Made by a program: the position numbers and the translations under genes
In this document: in pieces, positions 1 to 9,666 of the stretch
Position numbering within the stretch: position 1 is the first letter of the stretch
How the letters are laid out: every line of letters begins with the position of its first letter
Origin: Mesostigma viride
Taxonomy: Eukaryota > Streptophyta > Mesostigmatophyceae > Mesostigmatales > Mesostigmataceae
Assembly: GCA_009746045.1 (NCBI GenBank)
Contig: RPFO01000123.1
Span: 2,384,005-2,420,043 of the forward strand
DNA: 36,039 nucleotides
Direction of reading: 5' to 3'
The notes under the pieces: model-generated
What the model was told of the DNA's origin: nothing
Seen by the model: the letters and a program-made list of their open reading frames with translations, nothing else
The model's database searches: none

Positions 1-155
1 GACACGGTTAGTCCACCAAGCCATACTGTAAACAAAATCAAGACGTGTTTGCTGTGTGGCCCCTTCCTCACCAATGACTATATACAATGTAAGCAGGACG
101 ATCCGACCTAGTACGCCCGTCGACCGTGGCTCATCCACACTACACTGACAGTCCT

Positions 156-193
156 CTCCAGATTTCTGGCCTGCACTGGTCGTCTCATTGATA
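156..193. repeat. Short dispersed repeat, copy 1
   Basis: A 38-bp stretch centred on TTCTGGCCTGCACTGGT. It matches 13384-13421 at 34 of 38 positions in the same orientation. It lies in the last visible argininosuccinate synthase intron. The family is unknown. Confidence 0.5.
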
Positions 194-208
194 TTTGAGC
201 TGACTCAC

Positions 209-3200
209 CGGTTCTCCACCATGTCACACCGGCCGACGCCATGCGCGCCGCCGATGCTGCACAAGAGGAGGCGAACAGGGGACGCGTTGGGCGTGGTGGC
301 GAGGTCCACAAGGCGTGAGAGCTTGACAAGTGCATAGTTGGGCCATGCCATTGCGGCAAAAAGGTGGTTCCTTGTGGCAGACGTCGAGCTTGGGTAAGGG
401 GCTAGGGACCAAGCACGTGCAAGGCAAGCCACGTGCCACCAGCCTATAATATTGAGCAATACACCCCCCGCATGGCCTTTGTAAGGCCCCTCTTGGCAGC
501 TCCCACCATCACGACGTGTGCCGCTATTTCTATTCCGCACACATGGACACAAGCAGAGTGCACGAGCGTCGACATGGCTACACAAGCATTGAATGACTTG
601 GCTCATTGCCGGCTGCCCAGGTGAATTATGCACCCCCACGGCATACGATATCACATGCTGGCGCTCAGTAACAACCGAAAACTCCATTGAAGGATACAGC
701 CACGCCATGCGCTGGTGTCACAGATGCATGATGAAAAGAGCTCTTTGTCACACTTGATGGGTGGATGTAGAACACTATGTGGCCAAAAAGCGCCCCGAAT
801 AGTTCTGTCCCCCCTGCTACTGCCCTTATCCTCCCCCCTGCTGGCGCACACACATGTTGAGCTTCTCCAGCAGCGCCACCGGGTTCATCTTGGCGCCGTT
901 AAGCGCGACTGGGACGCCCGCCTCGATGCCGATCTCGACGTACCTGCCGCATGTCACGGGTGGACACACAGATGAGCATGGCACGCATGCATGCATGTGC
1001 ACACACATGAGCGCGCACATGGCGACATGATGCCGTAACACATGGGCCCAAATGGAACACATGAGCACGCACGCGACCACACAGACATGGACAGGAGGTG
1101 TAGGATAGGGAGAAGGAGAGGGCCATGGTTCAGGGTGGAGTATGCCATGCCCCAACCAGCCGTGCCGTTCGCTTGGCCAGGCTGATACCACCCTACTCTG
1201 GCCTATTCGTGAATAGACAACTACTTAACCATGTGCATCGGTCTACCGACGAGGGACAACAGCAGGCTACGGTCCAGCCAAACCCACGCCCCAGTCACTC
1301 CGATGTCACTTCGATGGGTGCATCGAGACCACTGCTAGCGCACTGCACATATACCCCCCCAAATACTCACTCATCTGTGTCGCGTTCTGTCATCCATCGT
1401 TGGCCTACAGTAAGAACATGAACAGCCCTCCCCCCCCCCCCATTCCCCCTCCCCCAATATCCGCTTGGGCATGTCGGGTGTACTCATCCACAGCTAGTTG
1501 AAGATTATTGTCAGGACATTTCTTTCCCCATGACCACTCACTCGGGCGTGTCCGGCGCCTTCTCAGGGTCCACAGACAGGGTGTACATGTCGCTCTCCGG
1601 CTCGTTCCAGGGGTCCTCTAGGCACCCACCCTGGCAGCGGCGGGCAGGTCATCCGAGGCAAAGCGGGGCATGGCTGGGTGAGTAGGAGAGCAACACACTA
1701 TGAGCACAGCATGAGAGCGAGACAGCGTGAGACCAGTACAGGAGGAGGAGGAGGAGGAGGAGGGAGGAGGAGGAGGAGGAGGAGGAGGAGGAGGAGGAGG
1801 AGGAGGAGGAGGAGGAGGAGGAGGAGGAGGAGGAGGAGGAGGAGGAGGAGGAGGAGGAGGAGGAGGAGGAGGAGGAGGAGGAGGAGGAGGAGGAGGAGGA
1901 GGAGGAGGAGGAGGAGGAGGAGGAGGAGGAGGAGGCCGCCGCCCCAGCAGCAGCAGCATGAGATGCGGGCACAGTCTCCACAACCATACATAACCGTTGG
2001 AATACCACCGTTAGATCAGGTTGACCATGCGCCGCGTTCGTACCTCATGCGAGATGTGGAAGAGGTTGCGATCTCGGCTGTTCAAGGGGCAGGTGGGAGG
2101 TGGGGACAGCGACAGGGGTGCCAGTTGCCCAGGGGCGCATGTGTGGCAAACGCAAGCAACTATGGTTAGAGAGCAGGCAGAGGGACAGCCGATGCGCACG
2201 GGAGGTACATCCACAACGCCCGTGGGAGCAAGTGGGCCGCCTTGCGCGGCGGGAGAAGCGAGGGATAAGGCTAACCAAAAGGATGGCCAAGCAGCACAGT
2301 GACAGGCGTGTGTTGAAAACTTGGGAAGTCATACTCCACAATTCCACCACCTTTGGTACACCAGCCACAAGAGAATGCTACACGGTATCCCCCTATTGTG
2401 CTAGCATCCATGAACGTGCCGTCCCATGTCCTGCACATGAGCAACAACAGCGCTCGACGGAGCAATGGCCTGGCTTCCATACAACAGGAAGCAGCGGACA
2501 GGCACCTGGCAACGCATACTGCATTCTCCCTGCACATTGGTGCTGGTTTACAGGTAGCATGCCAGCACATTGTACTATGGCATCGCAAAACTGGACGTGA
2601 TCAGGTGTGCGTTCTCCTATGCAGTGTTGCCTTCTTTCATTTCTGCACTCCACATGTCCATGGTTATGTCATGCCGTGCTCACCTGTGAATGGACTTCTC
2701 TCTGACCAGTCCGATTGTACACCCCCTCCCCCTCCCCCTCCCCCTCCCCCTCCCCTCCCCCTCCCCTCCCCTCCCCCTCCCCCTCCCCTCCCCCTCCCCC
2801 TCCCCCTCCCCCTCCCCCTCCCCCTCTCACCTGTAGATGGACTTCTTGGTGACGGGGATCGGGATGTTCTTCTTGATAGCGTAGTCAATCGCGTCCTCAC
2901 GGCCCTTGATGCTCTGCCAGGTGGCGAAGGGGTGAGCGCACGCCAATAGCCATCAGAGATATGGTTAGCAGCACGGATAGCGGCAGAAGGTGCGTGTGGA
3001 TGTGATGGTGGGTGGGTGGGTGGGTGGGTGGGTGGGTGGGTGGGTGGGTGGGTGGGTGGGTGGGTGGGTGGGTGGGTGGGTGAATCGGTGGGTGGGTGGG
3101 CGGGTGGGTGGGTGGGTGGGTGGGTGGGTGGGTGGGTGGGTGGGTGGGTGGGTGGAAGCACACGAGGGGGGACATGGGGCCGAGAAAAAAAAGAGGATTT

Positions 3201-6200
3201 CCAGGGCCATCCCGCGGGAGATGCCCGATGCGTCAGCACAAACGGTGGCTTCTCGCTTGTGCAGAAAAAATGGAGATGAGAACCAAGTCTGGGGCCGGGT
3301 GCCTACAAGAAGGTCATAAGAGGATACACCGCCTCGACGCACGTCCATTACCCACTCAACGTGCCATGCATCGACCCATCCAGCCACGCCCTCTGACGGG
3401 TGCTTGCACACCAACCGCAGGCAAGCCCTCCACAAGCACCCCCATGGACATCGTTATACATGGAGCATGGAATATACAGGTCATTATGGGCATGGTGACA
3501 CATGGAAAATGTGCCAGGAAAGAGGGACGACACACGGGCACGCATGCCACCACCTGCCTCCCCTGCAGCACCCAGGCAAGGTATCCAAGACACAGGATGC
3601 TTTCACTTAACTTGCACCCTGGCAATAAACAGGGATAGTGCTTTGCTTGACGCCAGCACTCAATGGCTCCCGTTCCCTGGTACAGCCCCAGGTTGTAAGT
3701 GCGAACTACCCTCCCCCCTCAGCAAAACCAAGGAGGGCAGCCATGGCAGCGCAGGGAGACGTACCCATTCCCTCCAGGGAGCGATCACCTTGAGCGATGG
3801 GTCCAAGGCCATGAAGGTGAGCTCAAACCGTAGCTGGCAGAATAAGATCAGGCACGCACGCAGCAAGCAGGCACAAGAACAGGAACGAGAGCAGGGCACA
3901 AGGGCAGGCATGCACAGGGATGTATGCACGATGAGACCTCAGCTTTAAGTTCAGTCTATGGCGACAGCTTGGCTGAACCCATGCCACCTTGCAAAGCGAT
4001 CAATGGTTGGAGCGAGGCCGCGTAGCAAATGCTGGGATTAGATTCATATATCGACGCAGAGGCACGGGGTGAGCCTCACATGCCAACGCAACCTGGCGAA
4101 CGCCCCCGCTTGTCATGACAAACTAATGTGCGCTGGACTCTAGCCCCGAAGCAGCACATTCTGAACCCTAGACCTTCAAACCCATCGTCGTATGGCCACA
4201 AGCCATGTTGATGTCTACAGGCAGTACCCATCACTGCATCCTGGTATAAACAATGCCTAGGGCATATGAAACCCAGGGGCATGCGCCTGGGCGACACCAG
4301 GGCCCTGATGCACCCACAACACACGCGAGGTTCCACTGCACTTGCGTAGCAACCTCCCGAGACACGGCCGCAGGGGAAATCTAGCCTCCCGCACTTGTCA
4401 TGCGGAGCGTGCAGCGAAGCAACAACACAGTAGAAACAGGCAAGAACATCCGATATACAAAGGACAACTAGGCAAGGACATCTGACATACAAAGGAGACA
4501 AAACCCCGCGAGGGAGCATACCTGGTCGTTGCCCTTGCCCGTGCAGCCATGGGCGACACCGTCGGCGCCCACCTTGTGAGCACAGTCTACCATGTGCTGC
4601 GGGGTTGGGAGAGGGTGGGAGGGGAAAATGGGGGGAGGAGAGGTGGAAGGAGGGTAGTGAGTGAGCGTGACACCTCGTCCAGTCACCATAACAGCAGATA
4701 AAAAAATGCGCACGTGCCTGCCGACCACCCACCCGTGGTCCGATACAGTGGCTACCCGAAACAGTTGTGGCATTTGCACGAACGGGACACGTTCAGGGGC
4801 CATCACGGCACCCTGAACACAAAGGCATCCGAAAAGGAAGGTATCCACGCGTGCACACAAACGCGTCCCAAAGGCGCAGCGAGGCCTGTCCAAGGGGTTG
4901 GCAAGGAGACGGGCAAGGGGGAATGGCGTCGATGAACGGGGCAACAGATGGCGTCCCCACCGCAGCAGGCGTGAGGGGCTACCACCCCGCCGTTGTGCGG
5001 TTTAGAGGCATGTTCCTCATGAAGGGTCTTTCATCCCTTACAGGACCCGGCAGCCAACGATGCAACAGGCCGCCAAGCGGATGACCCTTGATAGCTTTGA
5101 TAGGCGTGTCCGTCGTCTTCATCCTTCTTCTACGTGTGCGCATGGAATGGTGGCGCGCCTTCCAGGTCAGCGCTCCGCTAGGCACCACTGACCCTCACCT
5201 TCACATAACTCAACCCCACCATGAATTTAATTGAATTGTACCATGTCTCCATTGGGAGGAAATGTAGCACATATCCCTGAGAAGGGGCATATGGTTCTTT
5301 ATACAGTCCCGGCTACTTCCTGCAAGGGTAGGGTGTAAACCACACCTGCTCTAGGTGCACAAAGTGCACCTGCACACCGCTATTAATTAATTAGGAACAT
5401 AACTCCGTTGGGGGGTGCACACCACTATGTATTCCAGCACCTAGGGCGCAGACATAGGGGGGAAGGACCCCACCATGGCATGGCTCAAAACTCAGAATGC
5501 CATGCCTACAGAGCTCACCTTGGCAATGATGGGGCGCGCCATGGATGTCCCCAGCAGGTACTTGCGCTCGTAGACCTGCACGGTGTGGGGACAAGGGGTG
5601 GGGATGGGGTGGGGATGGGGTGGGGTGGGGTGGGGGGTGGGGTGGGGGCGGACAAGGGGGGATTACATCGCAGGAACAGGGAAAAACCATCTCCATCACC
5701 GCGCCATCCGCCACATGATACTCCCAACTCAACCAAGCACTTGGAGCCATGGAGCTATCGTAACATCAAGCGAAAACAACCGTTGGGGGTGACACAAACA
5801 ACTCGTGTGTAAGACTGTCCAGATGCAAAAAGGATGGCCCACCCTGCCCCAACCATCTGTCGCACGTGGCGGATGCCATGTCGCACGTACCAGCCCGGCG
5901 CGCATGCATGGGTAGACGTATTCGCGCATGAACTCGTCCTTGAGGTCCGCTGCCGCCGCACGCAACGGCGTGCGCCATGACCACATCCGCAACAAGGCAA
6001 GGTAGGCAAACCACTGTCACAAGACCGTCAGAAACCACATCCATAAAGAGGGGGGCCCAACAGCACTTGCCGGGGCAGGCCACGCAGGAGGAGGGGGGGG
6101 GGCAGGCCACATGACAGCATTGAAGGAGTTAGCGTGAACAACCACAGACAACATCCCTGAGCAACCACATGTTGTCGGAAGCCTAGGCTACCCGGCGCCA

Positions 6201-8097
6201 TCGAGGAAATCACATCCATACAGGAAGGTGCCTGGACCACAACAAGGGGGGGGGGGCTCGCGCACCCAGCCGGTCACTAGACCACGACAAGCAAGCTGGC
6301 CATTTACCGCCGCACAGACAGGGGCATCTCGCACGCACAAACAAGGGCCGGGACCTGGGCACTACAATGGCCACGTACCGACAAACAGCTGGCTGGCGCC
6401 GCTGCCCTTGGCCTTCTTCTCGAGCCCGTCGAGCTCGCCCGTGCCCTGGCCCAGGTCGGCCGTGAAGCAGACGACCTCACAGCCATAGTTCTCCCTTCCA
6501 TTGCGAAGGGGGAGGGAGGAGGGAGAGGGTGGTGCAGGGTTGGGGACGGATTAGGGACAGGGCACTACGCGTAGTTGGGCATGTTGGGCGTGTTGGGCGT
6601 GTTGGGCGTGTTGGGCGTGTTGGGCATGTTGGGCATGTTGGGCATGTTGGGCGTGTTGGCTTCAAGTGCACAGTGGACAGGCTTGTCTACTGCTAGCAAC
6701 ACGTCTTCATGCATCATATGGGGGTCTTCATGCTTCATGCCTCATGCCTCATGCCTCATGCCTCATGCCTCATGCCTCATGCCTCATGCCTCATGCTTCA
6801 TGCCTCATGCCTCATGCCTCATGCCTCATGCTTCATGCCTCATGCCTCATGCTTCATGCTTCATGCCTCATGCCTCATGCTTCATGCCTCATGCCTCATG
6901 CTTCATGCTTCATGCTTCATGCCTCATGCCTCATGCCTCATGCTTCATGCCTCATGCCTCATGCCTCATGCCTCATGCCTCATGCCTCATGCTTCATGCC
7001 TCATGCCTCATGCCTCATGCTTCATGCCTCATGCTTTATGTTCATTGCTTCCCATGCAGGTGCCTCCGTAGCTCAACACGTTTGTGTGCACACCGCGCAG
7101 GCACGGGCCTGTTGCAGCTGTCAGAGAACCAACCGGTGATGCTTGTGGGGCAGCCAGTGAGGGGTAGGCTCGCAGGGTCTGGCCACAATACACGCCCACG
7201 CGCCTGCACTCACTCAATGTGCAGACGGTTGATTTGCTGGCCATGCCGTATGGGAGCACGCTACATGGACCAGGGACCATGGGCCATGGACAGGGGGGAC
7301 AAACCTACACCGGGCCAGCTGTGCTCTGGCGTGCAAGGGTAAAGAGGAGAGTAAACCCTTCCATGCCACTGCCAAAAGCCACACTGTATAAATTGCTCGC
7401 ACATGCCACACATATTTCCATGCCACATACACCAGTGCCGCCGCCTGGACACATGCAGCTAGTGGGTGGCCGTTATTATCCTTGGCAGGCATGTGGCCGC
7501 AGCACAGTTGGAAGCGTTTGCAAGCGTTTGCAAGCGTGCAAGCGTTTGCAAGCAGTTGCAAGCGGTTGCGAGTGGTTGCGAGTGGTTGCAAGCGGTTGCG
7601 AGTGGTTGCAAGCGGTTGCAAGTGGTTGCAAGCAGTTGAAGTGGTTTACAAAAGTCTGGTCTGGTAGCGAGCACATGCCAAGTATGGTGACCCATCTGCC
7701 ATGTGAAGTACCTACAAGCATGTACATACACACCAATGTGCGTGTTGAATGTATACACTTCTAAGCTTCTCAGAGACGATGTGGTAGCATGCCCCCTCAA
7801 AGACCTCACGAATGGCACCAGCACATACTTTAGCCACGGGACGACAATGGAGGTGTCCAGGCCACCGCTGTAGGCGAGCACAACCTTCTTGAGGCTGCCC
7901 TTCTTGGCGTCAGCCATCGCCACCGTTTGGGCGCGGCTGTTCGCAGCCCCTGCAGCCACAAGGGCGCGTGATCCAGGGTACACGTAAATCCCGCGAGAAG
8001 ACACGACGTGGACGTTAATGCCAGCATTAAGGAAACGGGAAGTGCCCACCCAAGGAGCACACACGGTACATTCTGTACCACCGACTTTCTCTGACAT
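209..8097 (-). CDS. ASS1: Argininosuccinate synthase, 3' end beyond window
   Basis: Joins citrulline and aspartate using ATP to make argininosuccinate, the penultimate step of arginine synthesis. Exons in coding order: 8097-7829, 6494-6379, 5949-5891, 5575-5519, 4596-4522, 3833-3765, 2913-2831, 2077-2044, 1630-1542, 943-854, 256-209. They join in frame with GT-AG introns into 329 codons plus 2 nt. Visible motifs: the N-type ATP pyrophosphatase loop AYSGGLDTS (residues 75-83), [14 protein letters not shown] (150-163), [11 protein letters not shown] (182-192), [20 protein letters not shown] (195-214), [12 protein letters not shown] (243-254), [20 protein letters not shown] (258-277) and [10 protein letters not shown] (320-329). 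These match the plant/bacterial subtype. The next conserved segment (FVGMKSRG-like) is not in bases 1-208, so the final exons lie outside. Known enzymes start near the internal Met61. The 60 residues before it may be an organelle transit peptide (inference), or the true start may be Met61. Introns are 315-1334 bp and loaded with simple repeats. Confidence 0.95.
1739..1935. repeat. (GGA)n microsatellite, about 65 copies
   Basis: A nearly pure GGA trinucleotide tract with one extra G near the left end. It lies in the argininosuccinate synthase intron between exons 2077-2044 and 1630-1542, where the transcribed sense is (TCC)n, pyrimidine-rich upstream of the acceptor. It opens long artificial Gly, Arg, Glu, Ser, Pro and Leu reading frames that are not genes. 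Confidence 0.95.
2722..2826. repeat. (CCCCCT)n hexanucleotide tract
   Basis: CCCCCT units with occasional CCCCT. In the sense of the minus-strand gene this is (GGGGGA)n starting a few bases after the 5' splice site GTGAGA that follows exon 2913-2831. It could form G-quadruplexes in the pre-mRNA next to the donor. Confidence 0.9.
3006..3155. repeat. (TGGG)n tetranucleotide tract
   Basis: About 37 TGGG units with interruptions near 3081-3088 and 3101. It lies in the intron between exons 3833-3765 and 2913-2831 of the argininosuccinate synthase gene. The sense strand is (ACCC)n. Confidence 0.95.
5584..5655. repeat. GGGGT/GGGGAT tract
   Basis: A G-rich imperfect repeat on the plus strand. In the sense of the argininosuccinate synthase gene it is a C-rich tract ending about 9 nt before exon 5575-5519, so it appears to stand in for the polypyrimidine tract of that acceptor. 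Confidence 0.85.
6574..6659. repeat. 9-bp minisatellite GTTGGGCRT, about 9.5 copies
   Basis: Nonamer GTTGGGCGT alternating with GTTGGGCAT. It lies in the first intron of the argininosuccinate synthase gene, upstream of exon 6494-6379. Confidence 0.92.
6727..7040. repeat. 7-bp minisatellite CATGCYT, about 44 copies
   Basis: Heptamers CATGCCT and CATGCTT follow each other without a length change over about 310 bp. The two variants are mixed irregularly. The array lies in the first intron of the argininosuccinate synthase gene. The apparent reading frames rich in Met, His, Ala, Ser and Cys are products of the repeat. Confidence 0.95.
7511..7638. repeat. 10-bp minisatellite, TTGCAAGCGG-like
   Basis: About 13 imperfect decamers related to TTGCAAGCGG, with TTGCGAGTGG variants. 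It lies in the first intron of the argininosuccinate synthase gene, near the donor side. Confidence 0.9.
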
Positions 8098-9666
8098 GGT
8101 ATTTCCTGGCAACTTGATTTGTGTCGGTCAACCGCTTCTAGCGAGCAGGCCAACCATTTTAACGAACTACTACTTTATATATGGCTACTCGTCGTGGCAC
8201 TCATGCACGCCAAACATTGCAAGCAACACTTACGACCATGCATGGATACGATGGATCTAAGTGGCATGGACCGGCTTCGATGCCCAACAATCGAGCACAG
8301 CATTCGTTGGCATACGTACCGCGAGCAGGCTGAACTGCATGCCTGGGTCGGAAAGCCGCGGCATTGCCCAGACACGACTTCGAGGAAATCGAGGCGATAG
8401 CGCGGGTCTTCAAAGGACACTGGCAGGTACCATGCGTACGCAAAAAAACGAAAGAAGAAAAAAAGATTTCAATCCCAATCGGGATTGTCGCAGGCGGGCG
8501 TCACTTCTACGACCTACATTAACATGTACGCGGATAAGGGGGGGTGTAGCTTGGCAACATTTTCCACCTGCTACGTCCACTACATAAATACCTGAGATTT
8601 GGTCGAAGAAATACGTTCTGACATCGAGAAAGACGTCGCTGGCATGGCTGCCACAACTGCGGACATTGCTGCAGACGCCATGGCTGATAATTGCGCAGTC
8701 CCCGACTGCCGAATGCCACTGCTGTAGCTGGGTGTCAAGCCAACGTTGACGCCAGCACGTACGGGGTTGAATTGTATCTTACGCGAGCGAACCGGCAACA
8801 GGGGCACTGACTTTCGGCTCCTTGAAGTGCCGGGGTGGCGCCACATACAAAAATGATGACAAATGTCACCGATTCCCTGTTACAGAACAAGATCGTTTGT
8901 CGATGCGATCATATCCAAGGCTATAGCAGAAAGATTATGTTTTCGTAGTTTTCTGAAGTCTAGAGTTACATCGTACATGCGTGTATGCTGGTTTCTTAGC
9001 ATGAGATATAGACGAGTTTTTGTTGAAGTACTAGAAACTTTTTGCTAAATCGATACTAGGCCCTTACTTAGCCCTTACTAAGCCCTTGGTAAATCGATAC
9101 TAGGAGTTGAAAACAAAACACCAATTTCACCGGAAAATACTAGGAGTTGAACACCGTCTGTGCGGGAGTGCTGACGGGTCTGCTCATCTGAGCTGCTCAT
9201 CAGCTTCTTCGGAAAATCGGACTGCGTATTGCGCGTGCGGGCAACTGGGCATGGAGCACCACCTGGGCACCAACAGCTGTGTCATTATTGACGATCCGAG
9301 AATTTACCCGAGACTTCTAATAAGCGAGCGCACACAGCGGGCCGATACTACTTTGGCATATGTCGGCCTTTTCGCCAAGGCGTGTTTGCTGTTGGGAAGC
9401 ATGATGCACGTGCGCGAATGAACAAAAACAAGCAGCGAACTTCGGCAATTTGGGAGTCATGCGAAGCTTGCGCCATTGATCCTGTGGTTGGGGGCCAATA
9501 AAGTGGCGTGTTATCTGTTGGGCTTCTGCCCATCAAGTGATTGCGGAACATGGTTGCAGCCGGACATAACTTGCGGTAGCAAGATTTTCAGCCCATGTGA
9601 GCTGCCATAATGATACACCATTCTTCCTTCTAGCCTATCGCTTTCTCTCGTTCGTTTATGTAGAGT
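8098..9666. promoter_or_regulatory. Divergent intergenic region with presumed promoters
   Basis: This 1.57-kb space separates the starts of the minus-strand argininosuccinate synthase gene and the plus-strand RING E3 gene, so it should hold both promoters and 5' UTRs. It lacks the microsatellites that fill the introns. No clear TATA box was identified. A 43-codon open stretch at 8596-8727 (plus strand, containing IEKDVAGMAATTADIAADAM) has no ATG start and no recognised family. A 104-codon open frame at 9107-9421 is also unrecognised. Neither is called as a gene. Confidence 0.5.
9046..9151. repeat. Cluster of short direct repeats
   Basis: TAAATCGATACTAGG occurs at 9046-9060 and 9090-9104. ATACTAGGAGTTGAA occurs at 9097-9111 and 9137-9151. 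Between the first pair lie three CCCTTAC/CCCTTGG-type units (9061-9088). They sit about 0.5-0.6 kb upstream of the RING E3 start, and could be remnants of a small insertion or regulatory direct repeats. Confidence 0.7.

Noticed and set aside
1-208. A further argininosuccinate synthase exon
   Set aside because: The expected FVGMKSRG-like sequence is not present in any minus-strand frame, so the next exon must lie left of the window.
1618-2008. Poly-Pro, poly-Ser, poly-Leu, poly-Arg and poly-Gly frames
   Set aside because: All are readings of one (GGA)n tract inside an intron of the argininosuccinate synthase gene.
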